In this document: positions 57,077 through 64,000 of the stretch, one piece after another
How positions within the stretch are numbered: position 1 is the stretch's first letter
Layout of the letters: each line of letters begins with the position of its first letter
Made by a program: the position numbers and the translations under genes
The notes under the pieces: generated by a model
The model's input: only the letters and a program-made list of their open reading frames with translations
What the model was told of the DNA's origin: nothing
The model's database searches: none
Assembly (NCBI GenBank): GCA_029782215.1
Contig: JAKOVD010000204.1
Location: 30,623-94,622, forward strand
DNA: 64,000 nt
DNA from: Chloroflexota bacterium
GTDB lineage: Bacteria > Chloroflexota > Anaerolineae > J102
Direction of reading: 5' to 3'

Positions 57077-58807
57077 ACAAGCCCATGTCCGCGGCGACCC
57101 CCTCCTTTGCGTTCCCCTCCCCACAGGTCGAGATCCTGCCCCGGCCTCCCCTCGTCATGCGCCGCCCGCTCGCCCTGCTCGACGGCCGCGCCTACGCCGC
57201 CGCCTGGCTCGACGTGCGTATCACCCACCCTCCTGCCCCCGACTCCAAAGGCAGGTCAGGTGCGCCCGCTCGCGTCGTGGAGGAGAAGCGCCTCTTCATT
57301 CTCCGCGATGACGGCATCTGCTTCGGTGACGGCGCCGGCGAACCCCTGACCAGCCTGCCGGTCACCCTGCAGCTATCCGAAACGCCCCCGCCCCAGCGCT
57401 GCTGGTCCGCCGAGGGCGTCGCGGCCTTCCGCCAGGGGCACAGGCCGCTCCCGTTGGACATCTTCGCCCGCCTCACCTCCGTCCTCGACACCTTTCTTGA
57501 CTTCCAGCGCAGCCTGGCCGACCAGCGCACCATGACCGAGCTACTGGCCACCTACGCCCTCGCCACCTGGCTCCTCGACGCCTTTCACGTGATCGGCTAT
57601 CTCTGGCCCAACGGTGACCGCGGCTGCGGCAAGACCCAGTGCCTCCTCCTCATGGCCGAGGTCTGCCATCTCGGCCTCGTTGTTCAGGGCGGCGCCAGCT
57701 TCGCCACCCTGCGCGACATGGCCGACTGTGGCGCCACCCTCGCCTTCGACGACGCCGAGAACCTCGCCTCGGCCGCCCGTACCGACCCCGACAAGCGCAC
57801 CCTGCTCCTCGCCGGCAACCGCCGCGGCAGCGTCGTCTCCCTCAAAGAGCCGGTTGGCAAGGGCCGCTGGCAGACTCGTCTCGTCAACACCTTCTGCCCC
57901 CGCTTGTTCTCAGCCATTCGCCTCCCCGACCCAGTGCTTGCCAGCCGCACCCTGGTCGTGCCCATGGCCCGCACGACCGACCGCCGCCGCGCCAACGCCG
58001 AGCCTCTCGACTTTTCCTTCCGGCCCTGCCACCGCCGCACCCTTGTCGATGACCTGTGGGCTCTGGCGGTCACAGCCCTGCCGGCCTTCGCCGCCGGCGG
58101 CTATGAAGCCCGCGCCGCCGCTCAGGCCCGGTTCAGCGGCCGTGAGCTGGAGCCCTGGCGCGCCCTCCTGGCCGTCGTCCTCTGGCTGGACGACCATGAT
58201 AGCCTCGGCAGCCTGCGTCGCCCCCACCCTGGCCAGGAGGCGCTTCCCCAACGCCACTCATGGTGGAGCGAGCCGCCGGACGCAGGGGTGGGACTGTTCA
58301 CACGTCTGGAGGCCCTCTCCTGGCGCTACCAGGAGGAGCGCCCCCAGCTTGAGAACGATGACCTCACCCGCCTGGTCGTCCGCAGCTTGTGCGGTTGTGC
58401 CGTTCGGGCCAGTGTGGCGGATGGGGCGGCAGACTCTCCCCCCGCCTCCGGCTGCCACCCTGCGCCTGACCGTGCAGCAGGTCATGACCGAGGCCCTGGC
58501 CGTTGCCAGCGACGAAGGCTGGAACGTGCGCGACACCCTGGTCTCGCCGCGCCGCGTGGGCCGCGTGCTGGCCCGACTACGCCTGCGCCCTGCACCGCGC
58601 GCCGGCGGGCAAGGGAGCCGGCAGTATGAGCTGTTCGTGGCCGATGCCGCCGGCCTGGCCCAGGCCTACGCTGTCCCCTGTCCGGAACTGGGTCCGGAGC
58701 CGGCAGCCTCTCTCACCGGTCGCAGCGCTGGCGGTCATGGTCCCACCGGTCAAGGCCCCACCGGTCACGGCGCCGTCTCCCTGCCGCCAGGCGGGGATCG
58801 GCGATAG
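57070..58807 (+). CDS. P-loop ATPase (primase/DUF3631-like) with a +1 frame change at a six-C run
   Basis: The first frame (57070-58629) begins MVNKPMSAATPSF. It carries Walker A GDRGCGKTQCLLLM near residue 180, Walker B-like ATLAFDDAENLASAA, and a sensor-like RLFSAIRLPDPVLASR. The set resembles DUF3631-type helicase/primase-associated ATPases of mobile elements. After codon 455 this frame turns to low-complexity Arg/Pro sequence. The family's C-terminal wing (LTVQQVMTEALAVASDEGWN, LVSPRRVGRVLARLRLRP, YELFVADAAGLAQAYAV) continues in the next frame to 58807. The switch point is a run of six C at 58438-58443, and one C fewer would restore a single 578-codon frame. Decay, sequencing error or programmed slippage are all possible. 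Confidence 0.7.
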
Positions 58808-58857
58808 GCGGAGGCGGCCTTTCCACCGTGGGAGGTAGTCGTTGTCCCATGTGGCCG

Positions 58858-58917
58858 CAGTCGCGGACGTTGCCTGAAGGGCGCCATCAACCGACCCGAT
58901 GCTGGCGTCCGCGACTG
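58858..58917. repeat. Inverted repeat after the recombinase operon
   Basis: CAGTCGCGGACG (58858-58869) and CGTCCGCGACTG (58906-58917) are perfect 12-bp inverses around 36 nt, starting 51 bp after the ATPase stop. The loop is long for a terminator and no T-run follows. It could mark the element's right boundary. The remaining gap to 59096 shows nothing else I can support. Confidence 0.5.
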
Positions 58918-59096
58918 AGGGTTGACGCCCACAGCGGCAGGGGGATGCGAGCGCGGATCGGCAGGGACGATGGACCGGGATAGCCCGACGCAAGCCCTGA
59001 CGCGCATCACCCAGGAGACCCTCGCTGGAGGCTCCGCGCGGCATGACAGGCCATGCGTCAGCCCGGTGGCAGTACACTGTTATGCAGCAGAGACGA

Positions 59097-60878
59097 CTAC
59101 CGGAGCTCCCTGATCAAAGGCACGAGCCTGTATTTGCGGGCATGCTTGGCGAGCAGCTCGGTTTGATAGATGCGCCACTCGGCTTCTCTACCCGCGGCCA
59201 GATATGCCGCACGCGCTCGCTCCAGCCAGGCGGCAGCGGCAGCATAGTACTGCGATCGACCCGCATCCATGATCTCTTCGGCCTGGCGGCGGCTTGTGGC
59301 GATGGTCCAGTCGGGCCGGCTCATGGTCGCGGCCTCGGCCACCTTCGCCAGCGTTTCGTAGCTTGCGAATCCCTTGGTGACCACGGCAATAGCGTCGTCG
59401 ATCAGGCCCTCCTTGAGGAAGATGTCCACCTTGCCGTCAGGCGCCCAGGTGTCGTGCGGGCGCAGATGGTCCAGAAGCGCTGCACGGACCTTCGGCCAGG
59501 CCGCACCGGCCCGCTGCTGCAGATCGGCATAGTCCTGAAGGTTCGGGTGCTCCCGACAGATCACCACTGTCGCTTCCAGCGCCAGCACCCCCTTGCCGTC
59601 TGCCGACGCCAGATCGCGCGTCCAGGTGGACAATGACAGTTTTGCCCCCGGCTGCCGCAAACCCCACTGTGCCACATCTAGCGCTCTCGCCGTGGCACCG
59701 GCGCCGTGCAGGGCTTTTGCCACCGTAAGGACCTCATCGCTTCGTTGCAGCTGGCCCATGGTGCAGGCTACCGCCTCGTCGATGCGACCTATCTGCACCA
59801 GCATCTGGGCATAGTACACATACAGACCCTCGTACGCGGCCAGACGCAGATACTCGTCACTCCGCCCCTGCCGTTCCAGGACGTGCAGACGTGCGACAGT
59901 AAGGGCAACGCCGTAGAATGGCTCCTGTCCATCATCGGCGCCCGCGTCCGCCTCGACCACGGTTCCCGCCAGGATGCGCTGAAGCTCGGCATCGTCCCAA
60001 TAGAATTCGACCGCGCCCAAGGCTACTTCCAGCCCCGCCTCCGACCCGTAATCCGACAGGTAGTTGCACCATTCCTCCAGTCTGGTGCGCCAGCGGTCGC
60101 GATCGGCAGGGCCAAGTTGGGTTGAGAGGATGGCCTCGGCCCAGGCGGTGCCCAAAGTGCTGACGAACTCCGTCGCCATGCCATCGGAGTCGTCGAGCGT
60201 CTCCCAGTCCGCAAGGTAGGCGTCGGTGATCGCATCGAGCGCAACCAAGGCATTGGCGCCGTCCCCCTGCCGGATGAGGTTCCAAGCCTGATCGAGCACC
60301 CGCTCTAGCCGGCCAAGCACACCGCCAACGCTCACGTAGCCGCCCCATCGATTTGTGTCGCCTTCACTGCGCAGCGCTTCCCCGATCTGGCGGCGCAGGA
60401 TCTGCGGATTGACCAGGACTGCCGGCCGGCTCGACTCTGCCTGCGATCCGGAGCCACTTGCCGGCGGCTGGCTCAGGAGCGGCAGACAGGCCTCGACTTC
60501 TGCCATCACCTCCGGCCGGCGTTCCGCGAGCCTGAGCAGCAGGCGGGCCAACTGATCACGGTCAAGGGGAGCCAGAGCCTCGGCGAGTGGCAGTCGCCGT
60601 TCGACGGCACTGCCGTCGCTGAAGGCAAGCACGGCGGCTGCGATGTGCTTGCACCAGCCGCCCCAATCGTAAGGACAGGTGCAGCTTACTTGCTCCAGCT
60701 CGTCACCGGCAAGCAGAAACCGGACAACATACGGATCAGGATCGCTGCCGGCAACCGCGGCCTCCACGGCGTCGCCGCGCTGAATCACCGACAGAACGGC
60801 GCCTTCCTGGTAGTAGGCTTCACCACGCTGGTAGGCTTGGGGTGAGGTATGCAGTCGTAGGTGGGTGAGGATGGACAT
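59097..60878 (-). CDS. SWIM zinc-finger protein
   Basis: The 593-residue protein begins MSILTHLRLHTSPQAYQRGE, then the SWIM motif CTCPYDWGGWCKHIAAAVLA (CxC...CxH) at residues 66-85. The rest is alpha-helical and repeat-like (LVQIGRIDEAVACTMGQLQR, WLERARAAYLAAGREAEW), as in other bacterial SWIM proteins where it may form a TPR-like solenoid. SWIM domains bind DNA or protein through zinc. A fragment of a related gene lies at 28770-28857. It is convergent with the recombinase operon. Confidence 0.88.
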   Translation of the reverse strand: MSILTHLRLHTSPQAYQRGEAYYQEGAVLSVIQRGDAVEAAVAGSDPDPYVVRFLLAGDELEQVSCTCPYDWGGWCKHIAAAVLAFSDGSAVERRLPLAEALAPLDRDQLARLLLRLAERRPEVMAEVEACLPLLSQPPASGSGSQAESSRPAVLVNPQILRRQIGEALRSEGDTNRWGGYVSVGGVLGRLERVLDQAWNLIRQGDGANALVALDAITDAYLADWETLDDSDGMATEFVSTLGTAWAEAILSTQLGPADRDRWRTRLEEWCNYLSDYGSEAGLEVALGAVEFYWDDAELQRILAGTVVEADAGADDGQEPFYGVALTVARLHVLERQGRSDEYLRLAAYEGLYVYYAQMLVQIGRIDEAVACTMGQLQRSDEVLTVAKALHGAGATARALDVAQWGLRQPGAKLSLSTWTRDLASADGKGVLALEATVVICREHPNLQDYADLQQRAGAAWPKVRAALLDHLRPHDTWAPDGKVDIFLKEGLIDDAIAVVTKGFASYETLAKVAEAATMSRPDWTIATSRRQAEEIMDAGRSQYYAAAAAWLERARAAYLAAGREAEWRIYQTELLAKHARKYRLVPLIRELR

Positions 60879-60997
60879 CGATCTCGTGGCAGTGCCGTAG
60901 CGCCATCCAGGATACGGATGGCATGCGGAGTGGGCAACCAGGACACGCAGGGTTGTCTGCGCAGGGTATCACCGGATGGGCAGTAGATGCTGCGGGC

Positions 60998-61522
60998 TCA
61001 GATCGGCTCAACGCCTAAAGAGGCCAGCCACTCGCGCATGCGCTGCTCGGTGCGCTCGTCGCGAAAAAGGAACCAGCGCTGCTCCTCGCGCGGCCTCTCA
61101 CGGAGCTCGTCCTTGAACCGGCGGAAAGCGCCGCGACCCCGGATGGCCCACTGCAGGCGTTCCTGCAGAGCGGAATCGCGCACGGTGGCGATGAAGTCCT
61201 CCATGTCACCATAGGCCGTATGACTATCCGACTTGGGAATGCCCAGGTAGCGCTCGCCGTAGCCCATTTCCACATCGTACGCCTCAAGCACTGCATCGGT
61301 CTCCCATTCGGGCATGTTGGTTCCTGCCAGAGCAACCGCCAGATCTTCCTGCGAAGGCGCAGACGAACCAAGGTCTGTCATCAGGTCCTCCATGATGGCC
61401 CGCATCTCCGCCATCACCAGCACGACGGCGCCCGTTTCGATGTCGAGATAGAAACTCGCTTCGGCACTGCCGTTGTCAAACGCCTCGGCAAGGTCAGCCA
61501 GGTCGATCGGTATGTGTCGCAC
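60998..61522 (-). CDS. UPF0158 family protein
   Basis: The 174 residues match UPF0158: ASFYLDIETGAVVLVMAEM at the start, YGDMEDFIATVRDSALQERL and RGRGAFRRFKDELRERPREE, then FRDERTEQRMREWLASLGVE at the end. Members are cytoplasmic and uncharacterised. The gene follows a PIN/AbrB toxin-antitoxin pair by 9 bp and is probably in the same transcript. Confidence 0.85.
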   Translation of the reverse strand: MRHIPIDLADLAEAFDNGSAEASFYLDIETGAVVLVMAEMRAIMEDLMTDLGSSAPSQEDLAVALAGTNMPEWETDAVLEAYDVEMGYGERYLGIPKSDSHTAYGDMEDFIATVRDSALQERLQWAIRGRGAFRRFKDELRERPREEQRWFLFRDERTEQRMREWLASLGVEPI

Positions 61523-61531
61523 AGATATTCT

Positions 61532-61960
61532 TCATGGCGATGGCCGCCCGATTCCCAGCAGATCAACGCCCTCGGCTGGAAAACGGTCGTCGAAAGTGTA
61601 AATCCGTCCGACCCCGCCCTGGCGCGCTTCGACCCACAACAGCGCGTCCGCAAACGAGTGGCGCTTGGAGTCGCGGCAGAGGCGCAATGCCTCCAGCGCC
61701 GCGGGCTTGGCAAGGTTGAGCAGGCGAATGTTGCGGCGTTGGATGAACGCGCTCAGCGCATCCACGACGGCAGCCCGGGGGATGTCATAGACTCCGGTCA
61801 GGACATACGCCGTTTCGGCCAGGATCACCTCGCTCAGGATCAGCGACTGGTCCCCCTCGATGATGTGGGCGGCCGCTGCGGCCATGGACGGAGGATCATC
61901 TGTCAGGTAGCGTACAATCACACTCGTATCCACGAAAGCCGAAGGCAAGGGCTGGCTCAT
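61532..61960 (-). CDS. VapC-like PIN-domain toxin
   Basis: The 142-residue protein carries FVDTSVIVRYLTDDPPSMAA with the first Asp, SEVILAETAYVLTGVYDIPR with Glu, and SFADALLWVEARQGG with later acidic residues before YTFDDRF. All PIN active-site positions appear filled, so it should be an active RNase. The ATG overlaps the antitoxin stop (ATGA). Confidence 0.88.
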   Translation of the reverse strand: MSQPLPSAFVDTSVIVRYLTDDPPSMAAAAAHIIEGDQSLILSEVILAETAYVLTGVYDIPRAAVVDALSAFIQRRNIRLLNLAKPAALEALRLCRDSKRHSFADALLWVEARQGGVGRIYTFDDRFPAEGVDLLGIGRPSP

Positions 61961-62232
61961 AGTGCGGCCTCGTCAGCGCCTCCCTCGGACCGGGCAGCCC
62001 CGGCCCACGATGCCGCCACAGCCTCCGACCACGCCTCCGGTGGGATGGAGCGCTTCGCCTGACCTGCCAATACCCCGCGCAGCGACTCCTCATGTTCCGG
62101 TGGGTAGAAATAGAGTTCCACGTGGTCATTCACCAGGCGCTGGATGGCAAGGTAGCCTGGCTCCAGGTGGAGCGCATCCCGGATCGGCTTCTCGATGACG
62201 ATCTGCCCTTTTTGTCCTACCACACTAGGCAT
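61957..62232 (-). CDS. AbrB/MazE-like antitoxin
   Basis: The ATG at 62232 lies 7 nt after GGAG and reads MPSVVGQKGQIVIEKPIRDA, then LHLEPGYLAIQRLVNDHVEL, the swapped-hairpin AbrB DNA-binding domain. An acidic tail (PEHEESLRGVLAGQ) should bind the toxin. Upstream in-frame starts (62250, 62238) are less well placed. A strong promoter with an overlapping palindrome precedes it. Confidence 0.85.
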   Translation of the reverse strand: MPSVVGQKGQIVIEKPIRDALHLEPGYLAIQRLVNDHVELYFYPPEHEESLRGVLAGQAKRSIPPEAWSEAVAASWAGAARSEGGADEAAL

Positions 62233-62267
62233 ATTCATACTCCGCAACAAAATACATACCTTGACAG

Positions 62268-62300
62268 CCGGATTATACCGGTGTCATCGACGAGCGTCAA
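62268..62300 (-). promoter_or_regulatory. Promoter/operator of the AbrB-PIN-UPF0158 operon
   Basis: On the minus strand TTGACG (62300-62295), 17 bp, and a perfect TATAAT (62277-62272) form a near-consensus promoter. CCGG-ATTATA-CCGG (62268-62281) is an inverted repeat centred on the -10 and is a likely autoregulatory site for the AbrB-type antitoxin. Confidence 0.75.
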
Positions 62301-62362
62301 CCACGCGAATTGCCACACCCAGATCCTCACTACTGTGCAGCGTCCGGCCACCAGAGTACAAC

Positions 62363-62555
62363 ATGCTGTCTACGGCGCCTTGTTTGCGGTGCGCTTCCTT
62401 CAGGTCTTCCTCGACCAGCGTCAGATAGCGGCGCAGACACTGCAGGTTGGAATCCCCCATGAAGTGCTGCAGGCTATGAATGTTCAGCCTGCTGAGTAGC
62501 GACTATAGTGCAGATGTGCGTCGGAGCATATGCTGTGGCAGTGCACCCCACCGAC
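62363..62555 (-). pseudogene. Fossil of the tyrosine recombinase C-terminal end
   Basis: The minus strand reads RRTSAL, a TAG, SLLSRLNIHSLQHFMGDSNL, then QCLRRYLTLVEEDLKEAHRK and QGAVDSML, against RRTFALWSLRSGMNIYALQQ and EEDLKEAHRKHGAVDSML in the recombinase at the right edge. Trp has become TAG, the catalytic His of MGHS has become Asp, and a frameshift lies further upstream near 62540. Only the last 60 codons remain. Confidence 0.85.
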
Positions 62556-62581
62556 CCCAACCATAGACAGAAAACGCGAGA

Positions 62582-62875
62582 TCAAGCCGCCTGTCGATCT
62601 GTCCGTTCGGCCGCCAATGGCAACTGAAAATGCCCTGCCAGCACTCCCGGCACCGTGATGTCCTCATCTAGTGCTTCCCACCGCAGCGCGTAGCCATTCA
62701 AGCGCAAAGTGACCTCGCCAAGCTGCTCTGTTGTCGCCGCCGCTAGCAAACGGAAGCGGTCTGCCGGAAACCCAACGATGCGACCGTCCGTCAACTCCAG
62801 ATAAATGTACCGTCCTTCAACCCAAACGCGAATGGCGCTCGGTTCATCGGAGAGTTGCACCTGACTAGGCCGCAT
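62582..62875 (-). CDS. DUF2442 family protein
   Basis: The ATG at 62875 (an alternative in-frame ATG lies at 62890) gives 97 residues. The core AIRVWVEGRYIYLELTDGRI, VGFPADRFRLLAAATTEQ and YALRWEALDEDITVPGVLAG is the DUF2442 pattern. DUF2442 genes are regularly paired with DUF4160 genes, as here with an 11-bp overlap. The pair is predicted to be a toxin-antitoxin-like module in which DUF2442 may be the antitoxin. Confidence 0.85.
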   Translation of the reverse strand: MRPSQVQLSDEPSAIRVWVEGRYIYLELTDGRIVGFPADRFRLLAAATTEQLGEVTLRLNGYALRWEALDEDITVPGVLAGHFQLPLAAERTDRQAA

Positions 62876-63104
62876 TGTGGAACTTCTCATATGCGTTCAA
62901 CAGCTCAACTTGGTGCTCAAACACAAGACGCTCCATCTCACGTACGACGTGCTGAGGAACACCCTTGTTGCGAGCAAGGAGAATGGGTGAGAGCCAGAAC
63001 TTGCACTCAGCGTCAGACGTGGCCACATGAATGTGGGGTGGCTCATTCCGTTCATCAGAGTAGAAGTGGAATCTAAACGAGCCAATCCGCAGAACCGTTG
63101 GCAT
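62865..63104 (-). CDS. DUF4160 family protein
   Basis: The ATG at 63104 gives 79 residues: MPTVLRIGSFRFHFYSDERN, EPPHIHVATSDAECKFWL, then a C-terminal helix FEHQVELLNAYEKFHN. The PPHIHV motif is diagnostic for DUF4160. It is first in a two-gene operon with DUF2442. Confidence 0.9.
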   Translation of the reverse strand: MPTVLRIGSFRFHFYSDERNEPPHIHVATSDAECKFWLSPILLARNKGVPQHVVREMERLVFEHQVELLNAYEKFHNAA

Positions 63105-63475
63105 GGCGCTCACTGAAACAGTACATACGCAGGTGATTCTGACAGAACTGCAGATGTCCAGAAAGGGTGACTTCTGCGAAACCCGCGCCATACCAAGGAT
63201 AGGCCGCAACAGTGTGTCGGCTTCTGCGTGTCAGTTTGGCGGGCTCTGTGACAGGATTATAGCCCGGACAGATTGGCCGCGCAAAACAGTCGCAGAAGCA
63301 GCCCATATTGGAGCCATTCCTTCCAGCCAATCGAGAACCGCTGCCCCGGAGGGCTCGCTACATGCGCTCACCCCGGTCTTCCGCAAACATTGGGGGCGGT
63401 AGCCAGGGCATCCGCGTCTCCAATTTCGCACGCTGAGAAACCGGCATTGGGGGCAAGAGCGAGCCGAAGTCGAAG
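63105..63475. other. Intergenic region between DUF4160 and the right-edge recombinase
   Basis: The part next to 63104 should hold the DUF4160 promoter. I see no supported gene, no inverted repeat like those at 54368-54477 and no terminator hairpin. Confidence 0.4.
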
Positions 63476-64000
63476 CTACAACATACTGTCCACGGCGCCG
63501 TGTTTGCGGTGCGCCTCCTTCAGGTCCTCCTCGACCACCATTTGACAGTAGCAGCGCAGAATCTGCAGGTCGGAATGCCCCATGATCTGCTGAAGGGCGT
63601 AAATGTTCATGCCGCTGCGCAGCGACCACAAGGCGAAGGTGCGCCGGAAGGTGTGCGGGTGGCAGTGCTCAACGCCGGCCTGCGTACCCAACCGCTGCAA
63701 GAACTGCCTGAAACCCCAGTCGGTCAGCCGCTCGCCCGTCGTCCGGCTCAGCCAGAGCGGCTCTTCGGGCTTTGGCGACCCGCGCTCCATCAGGTGCTTC
63801 AGAAGCCCCTTGCGGGCACGGGCGCCCAGGAAGGCCAGCCGCTGCTTGCGTCCCTTGCCCAGCCGCACCTTGACGGTCCCCGACTTCAGGTCCACATCGC
63901 TGACGTCCAGGCCGACGAACTCTGCCGCCCGGCAGCCGGTGTCCAGGAGGCAGAGCACGATGGCTGCATCACGGCTGTGCTTGCAGGCAGCCAGTAGCCG
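63476..64000 (-). CDS. Tyrosine recombinase, C-terminal part (runs off right edge)
   Basis: The minus-strand frame is open from the window edge to a stop at 63476, covering about 174 codons of the catalytic domain. Catalytic residues are Arg in DTGCRAAEF, Lys in LGKGRKQRL, HPHTFRRTFA, His in MGHSDLQ and Tyr in LRCYCQMV. The stretch from HCHPHTFRRT through FALWSLRSGMNIYALQ is the same as in the recombinase at 54822. The region around Tyr (CYCQ) is slightly unusual. Together with the fossil at 62363 it makes three recombinase copies in 10 kb. Confidence 0.9.
   Translation of the reverse strand, partial: RLLAACKHSRDAAIVLCLLDTGCRAAEFVGLDVSDVDLKSGTVKVRLGKGRKQRLAFLGARARKGLLKHLMERGSPKPEEPLWLSRTTGERLTDWGFRQFLQRLGTQAGVEHCHPHTFRRTFALWSLRSGMNIYALQQIMGHSDLQILRCYCQMVVEEDLKEAHRKHGAVDSML

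Noticed and set aside
58922..59113. 63-codon plus-strand frame between the ATPase and SWIM genes
   Set aside because: No ribosome site, atypical composition, and it overlaps the end of the SWIM gene.
1..64000. tRNA, rRNA, riboswitch or CRISPR features
   Set aside because: Looked for cloverleaf ends, rRNA-like blocks, known riboswitch cores and direct-repeat/spacer arrays; nothing convincing seen by eye.

Overview
The window is high-GC bacterial DNA (above 60 % by eye), densely coded on both strands. No rRNA, tRNA or CRISPR array is visible. The gene content fits a large-genome Chloroflexota bacterium, perhaps of the Caldilineae/Anaerolineae type. It has two very large BTAD-AAA-TPR regulators, secreted SBBP, RCC1, beta-propeller and beta-helix proteins with Thr-Pro linkers, a CHAT protease, SpoIIE/STAS partner switching, and many UPF0175, DUF3368, PIN, Phd and DUF4160 toxin-antitoxin genes. 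The phylum is inferred from gene families, since no marker gene is present.

Layout. 0-6.6 kb: divergent citrate synthases around an operator-like region, then a secreted beta-propeller/LCAT-like hydrolase. 6.6-13.5 kb: a coupled TfoX-N-like/toroid pair, a 1519-residue SBBP protein and an IS5-type transposase fossil. 13.5-17.1 kb: a polytopic glycosyltransferase-like protein and a decaying CPBP/membrane pair. 17.4-23.7 kb: a CHAT-TPR protease with a divergent acidic small protein, then an ECF sigma/anti-sigma operon and a secreted SH3-like protein. 23.8-28.7 kb: a two-helicase operon with NERD-like and UPF1-like features, flanked by dead toxin-antitoxin remnants. 29.2-40.5 kb: BTAD regulator 1, membrane proteins and a SpoIIE/STAS signalling operon. 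40.5-44 kb: a run of toxin-antitoxin modules, several broken. 44.2-53.7 kb: BTAD regulator 2, fused to a peptide-binding SBP domain, between secreted-protein genes. 54.3-64 kb: a recombinase-headed three-gene operon behind twin palindromes, then a SWIM protein, more toxin-antitoxin modules, a recombinase fossil and a second recombinase that leaves the window.

The strongest candidate for an undescribed system is at 44.8-53.7 kb. The 1272-residue regulator joins a SARP-type BTAD region, an AAA ATPase and a cytoplasmic oligopeptide-binding (SBP_bac_5) domain. Three promoters around it share one architecture: two TTTGATA units with an 11-bp period, then 9 bp to a -10-like hexamer. They precede a beta-helix secreted protein, a small protein and an RCC1-repeat secreted protein. 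This is the geometry of SARP activator sites, and it suggests a local peptide-responsive regulon. BTAD regulator 1 has its own candidate site, a CGTAACGATC pair with a 12-bp period. It occurs upstream of the adjacent membrane-protein gene and again upstream of the SpoIIE gene, each time 17 bp before a -10-like hexamer.

A second theme is decay. Several toxin or enzyme genes carry a single nonsense codon, an internal deletion or a truncation while the adjacent antitoxin is intact, and short 3'-end fragments of genes found elsewhere in the window are scattered through it.
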